Below are positions 17,396-25,187 of a DNA stretch of 64,000 nt, one piece after another. A model generated the notes under the pieces. That model saw only the letters and a list, made by a program, of their open reading frames with translations, did no database searches and was not told where the DNA came from. This DNA is from Colwellia sp. Its GTDB lineage: Bacteria > Pseudomonadota > Gammaproteobacteria > Enterobacterales > Alteromonadaceae. Both the position numbers and the translations under genes were made by a program. Every line of letters starts with the position of its first letter. The first letter of the stretch is position 1. The DNA lies in contig NZ_JABSPA010000001.1 of NCBI RefSeq assembly GCF_013214175.1, positions 460,409 through 524,408 of the forward strand, read 5' to 3'.

Positions 17396-18334
17396 TTAAC
17401 CAATAGCCTGACGTAAAAAACCACTGTTATTATCTAATAACAGTTGAGCAGTTTGTGCATCTTTACCTGTTAATATCATTAAAATGGCAAGCTTGGCATT
17501 ATAGTTTGCTTGCTCTAGCGCATTTTTGGCAACGTGGTGCTCGCAGTTTGTTGCCTGCATAACAATTTTGCTGGCGCGGGCATAGAGTTTTTCATTACTA
17601 GCACTTACATCAACCATAAGGTTTTGATAAATTTTACCTGAGTGGATCATGCTGGCAGTAGATAACATGTTTAGGATTAACTTTTGTGCGGTACCCGACT
17701 TCATTCGAGTCGAGCCAGTTAGTGCTTCAGGGCCGACCACAGCACAAATAGCAATATCAGCGATTTGTGAAATAATGGCACCCGGATTACAGGTTACACT
17801 CGCGGTGGTACAGCCAAGTTCATTGGCGTAATTAAGACCACCAATAACATAAGGAGTACGGCCCCCCGCTGCGATACCAATGACCACATCATCGGCTGTT
17901 AAATTAACTTTTTTAAGATCGGCAACGCCAAAACCTTCATTGTCTTCAGCACCTTCAACCGCTTTATAAATTGCACCTTCTCCACCGGCAATAAGACCAA
18001 CAACCATTTTATTAGAGACTGAAAATGTCGGCGGACACTCCACGGCATCTAAAATTCCTATACGGCCACTGGTACCAGCACCCATATAAATAAGTCTGCC
18101 ACCTTTTTTAAAGGCTAAAACGATAGCATCAACGGCTTTACTGATCTCAGGAATTACCGCTTCAACGGCGTGGGCAACTTTCTTGTCTTCGTTATTGATC
18201 TTGGTCAGTACACCTTGGGTATCTAAGACATCAATATCTAAAGTATCTGGGTTGCGACCTTCAGAAACCATTGTTGCTAACTGGGCCAGTAACTTGGCTT
18301 CTTTATCTAATTTACCTGCTGTATCTGTTGTCAT
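17396..18334 (-). CDS. murQ: N-acetylmuramic acid 6-phosphate etherase
   Basis: Cleaves the ether bond of MurNAc-6-phosphate to give GlcNAc-6-phosphate and D-lactate in the cytoplasm. The 312-residue SIS-fold protein shows the sugar-phosphate loop [19 protein letters not shown] (84-102) with Glu99, VEGAED (126-131) with the second functional Glu, [11 protein letters not shown] and the signature [19 protein letters not shown]. Length is normal (about 300). It lies 32 nt after the kinase and 18 nt before namZ on the same strand, so kinase and etherase products would be made together. Confidence 0.96.
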   Translation of the reverse strand: MTTDTAGKLDKEAKLLAQLATMVSEGRNPDTLDIDVLDTQGVLTKINNEDKKVAHAVEAVIPEISKAVDAIVLAFKKGGRLIYMGAGTSGRIGILDAVECPPTFSVSNKMVVGLIAGGEGAIYKAVEGAEDNEGFGVADLKKVNLTADDVVIGIAAGGRTPYVIGGLNYANELGCTTASVTCNPGAIISQIADIAICAVVGPEALTGSTRMKSGTAQKLILNMLSTASMIHSGKIYQNLMVDVSASNEKLYARASKIVMQATNCEHHVAKNALEQANYNAKLAILMILTGKDAQTAQLLLDNNSGFLRQAIG

Positions 18335-18366
18335 TTTCTAATCTCTTGTAGATATTTATTTATATG

Positions 18367-19272
18367 TTAAAGGGCGGCTAAAGCTAATACTAAGGCACCA
18401 TCTAAAGAGGTACCCTGAGCCGGAACTATTTGATTTTGTATTTGGTCATTTAAATGACTGGTAGTGACACTAGCCAGACCGCCTATCACGGTGACAGGCA
18501 GGTTTGTTGGTCCTTGTGCGGTTAGTATTAACTGCTCAACGGATGTTATATGTTGCGCAAAAGCTGATTTTGCTGCCTGGCATTTTGTCTGCAACTCAGT
18601 AACTAAAGGCGCAAGTTGGCCAAAATCATAGGCCGTAGCTGTTTTAAGCCAGCTTGATATCAGCGGGCGGTTATTGCCTATTTGTTTGCTAACAGCTTGA
18701 GCTAACAAGCTTTTAGCTCGGCCATGATTATCTATTTGATTGATTAGATGTTGCACGGCAACTTTACCTAAACAAGCAGCACCACCATGATCGCCAATTA
18801 AGAATCCCCAGCCACCAAATAATTGTTCACTGCCATCTGCAGCTAATTTCATCGCCACTGAACCTGTGCCTAAAGCAATGCAAATGTTGGCTTTGCCAAA
18901 TAAAGCACCGTGAACAGACGTTTTTGCATCAGAATTGATAATGAGTTGTTTATCTTTAAGTTCAAAAGCTGCAAGTAACTGAGTTGATAATTGTTGGCGG
19001 TTATTGTTATTTCCAGCCCCTGCTATGCCAATGCTGATAATAAGTTCATTACTGCCAGTGTGTTCTAAGCATAAACAAATAGCGGCTTTGATTGTGTTTA
19101 TTGCCCCTTGTAAATCATTGGTTAAAGACGCACGCTCAGTGTTGCAATGAAAATTGGGCTTTATCTTTTCAGCATTGGCGTATTCAGCCTTGAACCGCTC
19201 TGGGCTGAGTATATTGTAAAGCCTGACTAGCGTTTTACTGCCACCGGCATCAATAACAATTATGCTGCGCAT
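18367..19272 (-). CDS. murK: BadF/BcrAD-type amino-sugar kinase, probable MurNAc kinase
   Basis: A 301-residue ASKHA-fold kinase: phosphate-1 loop VIDAGGSKTLVRLYN (6-20), IALGTGSVAMKL and GGWGFLIGDHGGAACLGK in the middle, and VIGGLASV near the C-terminus. The family includes the N-acetylglucosamine kinase of eukaryotes and MurK of Clostridium acetobutylicum and Tannerella forsythia, which phosphorylate MurNAc and GlcNAc. Its start overlaps the symporter end by 13 nt and murQ follows at once. Because the transporter is not a phosphotransferase system, a kinase is needed between uptake and MurQ. Substrate is inferred from context; GlcNAc is an alternative or second substrate. Confidence 0.85.
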   Translation of the reverse strand: MRSIIVIDAGGSKTLVRLYNILSPERFKAEYANAEKIKPNFHCNTERASLTNDLQGAINTIKAAICLCLEHTGSNELIISIGIAGAGNNNNRQQLSTQLLAAFELKDKQLIINSDAKTSVHGALFGKANICIALGTGSVAMKLAADGSEQLFGGWGFLIGDHGGAACLGKVAVQHLINQIDNHGRAKSLLAQAVSKQIGNNRPLISSWLKTATAYDFGQLAPLVTELQTKCQAAKSAFAQHITSVEQLILTAQGPTNLPVTVIGGLASVTTSHLNDQIQNQIVPAQGTSLDGALVLALAAL

Positions 19273-20861
19273 TGTTTGCTCTCCGTTTCGACTGTAGATA
19301 ATTTCTTACCTAAACAGCAGGTTATAAAAGCTGCTAGCGTGCCAATGCAAAGCTGCCAGGTAAATCCTAAGTTAATGTTGGCTAAGTCAGGAACTGATAA
19401 CAGGTTAGCTAGTCCAGATAATATATAAGGTTGGAAAAATAGTGTTGTTACAAAGCCAACTATCAGTGCCGCAAGTACCGAATGTTTATTGCCCCTCTTG
19501 GTGAAAAGTACGGTGAAATAGACACCTAATAAACCACTATATGAGAAAACCATAACACTTAGAGCAAAGGCCAATAATGGCATATCGGTATATTGTTGCC
19601 AGTAGAAACAAAGTATCGCCATGCCTGATAACGCTAATGCCGCCAATACCATACCAGCCTGACCCGCTTTAACATAATGCCTAGGGTCGGTAGCTTTATT
19701 TTTACTTTCATGCCAAGGGCGGTAAATATCTTGCACCAATACCGAAGACATAGAGTTTAAACCTGAATTAAGTGTTGATAGTGCTGCAGCAATCACGCCA
19801 ACCGTTACTAGTCCTCGCACTCCTGGCGGGATTTCATTAAGGATATAGGACATGAATACTGTGATTTTTTCACCTTCAAATGATTGTACCAACCCTGCGG
19901 CATCACTAGCCATAAGATCAGGACGTTGATAAAAAACATACAATAATAGACCAATAGCAATAAATAACGCCATTACTGGCACCACCATTATCACGGACCA
20001 GACCATAGCTTTTGAGCCTTCTTTGGCATTTTTACAGGTTAGTACTCTTTGTGTCATATCCTGATCTAAGCCGAATGCGGCAATATTTAATAAAACAAAA
20101 CCTGTTAATGCCGACCAGATATTAAAAACCCCGGCAGAGCTAAAATCAACATTGAAGTTAAAAACTGTTAGTTTAGAAAGTTCTCTATCATGTGGATTGT
20201 TCAGTGCATCGACTATTTGGCCAAAGTCTGCCGGGATGGCTGAATATAAAAAATAGACAACAAATAGTGCGGCAATAATATAAACAGCACACTGAATAGC
20301 ATCACTATAAATTACTGCGCGTATGCCACCTTTTACTGAATAGCCCAAGCCAACAATAGTTAATATAACAATACCAATAATTACGCTCGAAGCTTCAATA
20401 TTGCCAAATAGAATCATAGCCACGGCCAAAGCGGCCATATATAAGCGGGCACCACTGGCAAAAACACGACCCATTAAATATATTAAACCCGCTTGACGTT
20501 TTGCTTGTGCACCAAACCTTTGTTCTAACAGCTCATATACGGTAGAAACATTGTTTTGATAAAATTTAGGGATCAAAAATATTGCCACAAAAAAAGCAGC
20601 GATAAAAGCCCCTATATTAGTGGCTAAATAGGTTAAGTCATTTTGGTAACCTTGGTCGGGGCCACCTAAAAAAGTCGCAGCTGATTGTGATGTTGCTAAT
20701 ACTGAAATGGCGACCACCCAGATTGGCATTTTATTACCACCAAGAAAATAATCCTGAGTATTGTTTGCTTTTTCTCTACTAAAGTACCAAGTAATCCAAA
20801 TTAATAAGGCAAAGTAGGCTGAAAAAACGGACCAATCTAGCCAAGTATATGTCGCATTCAT
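19260..20861 (-). CDS. Sodium/solute symporter, probable MurNAc importer
   Basis: A 533-residue SSS-family protein with about 13-14 membrane helices. Typical segments are NTQDYFLGGNKMPIWVVAIS near residue 35-55, ATSQSAATFLGGPDQGYQ, and RGLVTVGVIAAALSTLNSGL (about 345-365), with the sodium-site Ser/Thr in the last. First gene of the symporter-murK-murQ-namZ operon, overlapping murK by 13 nt. E. coli uses the PTS protein MurP for MurNAc; here a sodium symporter plus kinase would replace it, similar to the MurT-MurK-MurQ set described in Tannerella forsythia. The substrate is inferred. Confidence 0.88.
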   Translation of the reverse strand: MNATYTWLDWSVFSAYFALLIWITWYFSREKANNTQDYFLGGNKMPIWVVAISVLATSQSAATFLGGPDQGYQNDLTYLATNIGAFIAAFFVAIFLIPKFYQNNVSTVYELLEQRFGAQAKRQAGLIYLMGRVFASGARLYMAALAVAMILFGNIEASSVIIGIVILTIVGLGYSVKGGIRAVIYSDAIQCAVYIIAALFVVYFLYSAIPADFGQIVDALNNPHDRELSKLTVFNFNVDFSSAGVFNIWSALTGFVLLNIAAFGLDQDMTQRVLTCKNAKEGSKAMVWSVIMVVPVMALFIAIGLLLYVFYQRPDLMASDAAGLVQSFEGEKITVFMSYILNEIPPGVRGLVTVGVIAAALSTLNSGLNSMSSVLVQDIYRPWHESKNKATDPRHYVKAGQAGMVLAALALSGMAILCFYWQQYTDMPLLAFALSVMVFSYSGLLGVYFTVLFTKRGNKHSVLAALIVGFVTTLFFQPYILSGLANLLSVPDLANINLGFTWQLCIGTLAAFITCCLGKKLSTVETESKQCAA

Positions 20862-20925
20862 AACTATTAATATTCTTTAAATTCTTATCTTTTGTAATTA
20901 AACATTCTTAGAGTGGTAAGTTCAA

Positions 20926-20938
20926 GGAATAATTTATT
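20926..20938 (+). promoter_or_regulatory. Candidate MurR-type box upstream of the symporter operon
   Basis: GGAATAATTTATT followed by GTTTT, 65 nt upstream of the symporter start in the divergent symporter/TonB-receptor region. Shares the GGAATWATTTAT core with 21111 and 24996. Confidence 0.45.
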
Positions 20939-21110
20939 GTTTTTTATTTCTTAATAATAATTAGCCGACAAAAGCTAATTTAGTTGTGATTTTATGTATG
21001 GAAGTGTGCCTTTATTGTTTTTTATTTCTAATTATTTTTTATGTATCTATGTGATAAGTATGTTATTTAACATTCTGTTAAATTTTAAATTCTATATGAA
21101 TCTATGTTTT

Positions 21111-21123
21111 GGAATAATTTATC
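21111..21123 (+). promoter_or_regulatory. Candidate MurR-type box upstream of the TonB receptor
   Basis: GGAATAATTTATC followed by TTGTG; the second copy in the divergent intergenic region 20862-21259. Its distance to the receptor start (about 90-150 nt, depending on the start) would suit promoter control. Confidence 0.45.
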
Positions 21124-21161
21124 TTGTGTTGTAATTGTTTTGAAATTAAGATGCTTAAAAA

Positions 21162-21184
21162 TTACCAGCTGGCCATGCTGGTAA
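21162..21184 (+). promoter_or_regulatory. Hairpin in the TonB-receptor leader
   Basis: TTACCAGC (21162-21169) pairs with GCTGGTAA (21177-21184) around TGGCCAT. A second pairing, GGTTAATT (21210-21217) with AATTAACC (21242-21249), ends directly before the ribosome site GGGGAAAG at 21250-21257. These could shape translation of the receptor; no known riboswitch class is recognised. Confidence 0.35.
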
Positions 21185-21198
21185 ATTTATAAAGAGAA

Positions 21199-23838
21199 TT
21201 GTCAAGGGGGGTTAATTTTATTGGACCCTTTAAGGCACAACAATTAACCGGGGAAAGAAATGATTATCGAATTATCACTATTGTCAAAATCCATAAAGCA
21301 GCTTTGGCAACAAGTCTGATTTTTTCAACGGCAGCTTTTGCTGTTGAAAACGAACAAACAACAAATCAAGTGGTAGAAAAACAAAAAATAGAGGTCATCG
21401 AAGTTTCTGGTTACCGTGGTTCGCTTAAAAAATCACTTAATACTAAGCGCTTTTCAGACGCTATCGTTGACGCTATTTCTGCTGAAGACGTGGGTAAGTT
21501 TCCCGAGCAAACCGTAGCTGATTCACTACAACGTATTCCTGGTGTTTCTATTGAAAAAGACTTTGGTGAAGGTGATAAAGTCAGTATTCGAGGTACTTCT
21601 CCACACTTAAATCTTACCTTAATCAACGGTCAAAACCTTGCTTCAGCAACGGCATCGGCCCAGGTAACTAAATCTTCAAGAGGTTTTAACTATTCAATAT
21701 TACCTTCTGAAATGGTTGAAACCTTAGAAGTATATAAAACAGCTCAAGCCGATATTGATGAAGGCTCAATTGGCGGTACGGTAATTGTTCATACACGTAA
21801 GCCACTTGACACAGAATCTAATGCCGGTGCATTTACCGTTAAGGGTGTTCATCAATATTCATCTGGCGAGACCAGCCCATTTATTTCAGGTTTTTATAGT
21901 TGGAAAAATGACAATGAAGACTTAGGTATTAACTTTTCCTATACCCATAAAGACAATAATATGCAGCGTGATAGTAAAGAAGTGATAACTTACTTCCGCG
22001 AAATGCCGGATGATGGTGGTAAAATTCCGACAGGCGTTGGCTATAACCGCTATACCAGTAACAATATATTAGATACTTTAACCAGCACAATTCAATTTGC
22101 GCCAACAGACGATTTAGACTTCACCCTGACTAACATTTACTCGCAAGTTGAAAACTCAGGCCAAGGTACTTTTACTGGCTCTTGGTATTTTAATGATAAC
22201 AATGTCACCGATAAAGAAATTGTTGACGGTATTATTGTCGGTGGCTCACGCGAAGCGCAAGGCAATGATGCACTTTACTCAAATGCCGGTTATGAAGGTA
22301 AATTCGACACCTTTGGCACTGACTTAAAAGCGATTTATTCTGGTGATAACTATGAATTTGTTACCCAAATAGGTTATACCTCAGCAGCAGGTGATGTCAC
22401 TGATACCTACACTGAAGCTTATGCCACCACTGCTACTTCTTGGGATTTAACCAGTGGGCAATCGGAAGTGGTTTTCCATGACGTAGATTCTGCCGATGAT
22501 TTTAATATTACTTACGCACACGTTAATGAAATAACCAATGCGGAAGATGAAGTATATGGGCAGGCCGATTTCAAATATTTTGTTGAACATGACTTTTTTA
22601 CTTCAGTGAAAGTCGGTTTGAAATACCGTGATCATAATAAATCGTCTGATTTACTGAAAAGTGATTACAGCCCATCCTCGTCAATGAGTCTGGCACCCTT
22701 TGCAACAGGGCCAACCGATGATTTTTATAATGGCGGCAGCAATGATGCCTTATATGGCTTTGACCAAACTGCTTGGAATGACTATATTGCCTCGACAGAT
22801 CCTAAGAATGTTTATGAGCGTATTGATTATTTCTTTGATTTAAACGAAAAAATCACCGCTAGCTACCTAAAAGCCAATTTCTCACAAGATAGGTTAAAAG
22901 GTAATTTTGGCATACGTTATGTTAAGACCGACTTATCGTCTGCTTATTGGGATTATACCGGTAGTAAATTAAACCCAGATACTCAAGAATTAAAAGAGGT
23001 AAAACATGATTACACTGACATTTTACCAAGCATCAACCTAAACTACGATGTTTCTGATGATGTTGTTGCTCGTATAGCAGTGGCGAAAGTAATGTCGCGT
23101 CCAGACTATGATAACTTGGCTGGCCGTCGTATTTATGATTGTAATAGTCAGAATGAAGACTGTAAAGGCTCTGGCGGTAACCCTGAGTTAGACCCCTATA
23201 GAGCGAATCAATTTGATTTGTCGGTAGAGTGGTACTTTAATATTTCTTCTTTATTCTCAGTGGCTTATTATTACAAAGACCTTGAATCTTACATTACTCA
23301 ACAAACATCGCCAGAGCAGTTACTTGATGATGAAGGTATTGAGCGCACTTATGATATTACTAAACCAGTAAACGGTAGCGGTGGTACTAATAAAGGCTAT
23401 GAAATTAACTACCAGCAAAGTTTTGCTTATGGTTTTGGTATACAGGCTAACTATACTTTCTCTGATGTTGATTTAATTGAAAGTGAAGAGCAACTCGCTG
23501 CCGGTCGCGAAGCATTGTTAGCGGGTAATTCAGAAGATACCTATAACTTAACCGTTTACTTTGAAAATGATGATTATTCAGCACGTGTTTCATATAACTA
23601 TCGCTCTGAGTATTTATATGATGAACACACTAAATACGGTAACCGTATGAAAGGTGATTATGGCCAGTACGATGCCACATTAGGCTATAACTTGAATGAA
23701 ATTACCACGTTCACTCTGCAGGCTATTAACCTGACAGATGCAGAGCAAAACTGGAATTATGATGGTGATGAAAACTTGGTTTACCAAGATCACCAATATG
23801 GTCGTCGTATCATGTTAGGTGTTACCGTAAAACTATAG
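21199..23838 (+). CDS. TonB-dependent outer-membrane receptor, carbohydrate type
   Basis: Imports ligands across the outer membrane using TonB energy. After a signal-peptide-like stretch (ALATSLIFSTAAFA) comes a TonB-box-like EVIEVSGYRGSLKKS, a plug with AISAEDVGKFPEQTVADSLQ, RIPGVSIEKDFGEG and VSIRGTSPHLNLTLING, then a beta-barrel ending in RRIMLGVTVKL. It belongs to the Caulobacter/Xanthomonas-type receptors often tied to sugar use. The start is problematic: the only frame-consistent start is TTG 21199 with no ribosome site, while a strong GGGGAAAG-ATG at 21260 is one frame off. One extra A in the A4 run 21286-21289 would join that ATG to a normal signal peptide. Divergent from the MurNAc operon and next to murR, so a muropeptide or amino-sugar ligand is inferred. 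Confidence 0.88.
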   Translation: MSRGVNFIGPFKAQQLTGERNDYRIITIVKIHKAALATSLIFSTAAFAVENEQTTNQVVEKQKIEVIEVSGYRGSLKKSLNTKRFSDAIVDAISAEDVGKFPEQTVADSLQRIPGVSIEKDFGEGDKVSIRGTSPHLNLTLINGQNLASATASAQVTKSSRGFNYSILPSEMVETLEVYKTAQADIDEGSIGGTVIVHTRKPLDTESNAGAFTVKGVHQYSSGETSPFISGFYSWKNDNEDLGINFSYTHKDNNMQRDSKEVITYFREMPDDGGKIPTGVGYNRYTSNNILDTLTSTIQFAPTDDLDFTLTNIYSQVENSGQGTFTGSWYFNDNNVTDKEIVDGIIVGGSREAQGNDALYSNAGYEGKFDTFGTDLKAIYSGDNYEFVTQIGYTSAAGDVTDTYTEAYATTATSWDLTSGQSEVVFHDVDSADDFNITYAHVNEITNAEDEVYGQADFKYFVEHDFFTSVKVGLKYRDHNKSSDLLKSDYSPSSSMSLAPFATGPTDDFYNGGSNDALYGFDQTAWNDYIASTDPKNVYERIDYFFDLNEKITASYLKANFSQDRLKGNFGIRYVKTDLSSAYWDYTGSKLNPDTQELKEVKHDYTDILPSINLNYDVSDDVVARIAVAKVMSRPDYDNLAGRRIYDCNSQNEDCKGSGGNPELDPYRANQFDLSVEWYFNISSLFSVAYYYKDLESYITQQTSPEQLLDDEGIERTYDITKPVNGSGGTNKGYEINYQQSFAYGFGIQANYTFSDVDLIESEEQLAAGREALLAGNSEDTYNLTVYFENDDYSARVSYNYRSEYLYDEHTKYGNRMKGDYGQYDATLGYNLNEITTFTLQAINLTDAEQNWNYDGDENLVYQDHQYGRRIMLGVTVKL

Positions 23839-23870
23839 TAATTAGTAGCACTATAACTAACACTAATATC

Positions 23871-23900
23871 AAAAAGCCCGGTATTTATGCCGGGTTTTTT
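23871..23900 (+). terminator. Terminator after the TonB receptor
   Basis: AAAAAGCCCGG and CCGGGTTTTTT form a GC-core stem with a T-run, 32 nt after the receptor stop. Confidence 0.85.
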
Positions 23901-24051
23901 GTTTTATCAAAGTATATATTTGCTATTCAGGGGCTCAATAAGCGTCAGCAATTACTATTAGCCAGTATGTCACTAAATCAACATTGAATTTTTTATTCAT
24001 AGAAGTTAAAGTAAACGAGAATAATAATTAATTCGAAGTAACAGAATCACT

Positions 24052-24897
24052 ATGACTGCATTCGTAAAAATCAAAGCGCTGCATAAATCTTTATCACTCA
24101 ATGAAAAAAAATTAGCAGATTACACCCTGAATTTCGCTGCTGAAATCCGCCAGCTTTCTTCACAGGGACTTGCTGATGCGGTATCAGTTAGTCAGTCGAG
24201 TGTGGTTAAGTTTACGCAAAAACTAGGTTATAAAGGTTATCCTACTTTTAAGTTAGCGATTATCGATGCGTTAAATGAAGAAGATACGGCCATCCAGATC
24301 CACGGAGAAATTACCTTAACGGATGATGTTGACGCGCTTTTTGAAAAGCTATATTTAAGTAAAGTTTCGGTACTCGCCGAAACTAAAAATATTAACGATG
24401 CGGCATCGTTTAATCAGGCATTGCAGTTAATAGATAAGGCTAAGCGCATCTTAATCAGTGGTGTCGGTGGCTCAGCCTTGGTATGTAAAGATTTCAGTTA
24501 TAAATTACAAAAATTAGGTAAGTTTTGCATTGCTGACCATGATACTCATGCACAATTGGCCAATGTGGCAAACTTTACCAAAGAAGACCTGGTCTTTGTT
24601 ATCAGCGAATCGGGTGAAACCCGTGAAGTAAAAGAGATATGTTTACAGGCTAAAAAAAATAAATGTAAAATTATCTCGTTAACCAAGTATGGCGATAACC
24701 CCGTTTCTATTCATGCCGAAGTCAGACTTTTTTCTGTCGCTGAACAAGACTCTGTTCGTCTATCTTCAATTTTGGCGAGAACCTCGCAAGAATATGTCAT
24801 TGATATGTTATTTATTGCCTTAACTCAGGGCTCTGCTGAAAAGCGAAAATTATTAGAAAAAACAAATGCCGTTGTTGCTAGGCTTAAACAAAGATAG
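24052..24897 (+). CDS. murR: RpiR-family regulator, MurR-like
   Basis: A 281-residue regulator with an N-terminal RpiR helix-turn-helix (about 1-75; SSQGLADAVSVSQSSVVKFT, LGYKGYPTFKLA) and a SIS sugar-phosphate-binding domain (about 125-250; ILISGVGGSALVCKDFSYKL, VFVISESGETREVKEI). MurR, of this family, senses MurNAc-6-phosphate in E. coli. The position between the TonB receptor and the NagZ-like gene within a MurNAc locus supports the same role. HexR-like or NagR-like control is the alternative. Repression or activation cannot be told from sequence. It has its own terminator at 24924. Confidence 0.85.
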   Translation: MTAFVKIKALHKSLSLNEKKLADYTLNFAAEIRQLSSQGLADAVSVSQSSVVKFTQKLGYKGYPTFKLAIIDALNEEDTAIQIHGEITLTDDVDALFEKLYLSKVSVLAETKNINDAASFNQALQLIDKAKRILISGVGGSALVCKDFSYKLQKLGKFCIADHDTHAQLANVANFTKEDLVFVISESGETREVKEICLQAKKNKCKIISLTKYGDNPVSIHAEVRLFSVAEQDSVRLSSILARTSQEYVIDMLFIALTQGSAEKRKLLEKTNAVVARLKQR

Positions 24898-24923
24898 AAA
24901 AGTTAACGAATATAGCAGGCTTC

Positions 24924-24955
24924 AAAAACTAACAGCAATTTGTTAGTTTTTTTTT
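24924..24955 (+). terminator. Terminator after the murR-like gene
   Basis: AAAAACTAACA (24924-24934) pairs with TGTTAGTTTTT (24941-24951), followed by more T to 24955. Confidence 0.9.
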
Positions 24956-24964
24956 GCTTACGAA

Positions 24965-25008
24965 GGAATAATTAATTAAAGGTAATGCAAACCAAGGAAT
25001 TATTTATT
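24965..25008 (+). promoter_or_regulatory. Two candidate MurR-type boxes upstream of the NagZ-like gene
   Basis: GGAATAATTAATT (24965-24977) and GGAATTATTTATT (24996-25008) lie 31 nt apart, start to start, which is close to three helical turns, about 180 nt upstream of the start at 25188. The second copy is followed by GTTAT, like GTTTT at the symporter site. Confidence 0.45.
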
Positions 25009-25187
25009 GTTATGGCGTTAGCTGGTGAGTAAATAAACTTATTAAGAAAAGGCGCTATCAAGGTTTAGCTCATGCCCATGAACATACTCAATATACGGAC
25101 TAGATAAACGGTTCAGTAATCATTAACTCATATTCATCTTATACATTCCCGATGAAAAGTAGCCTATTATGGCCTATAGGAAAATCT

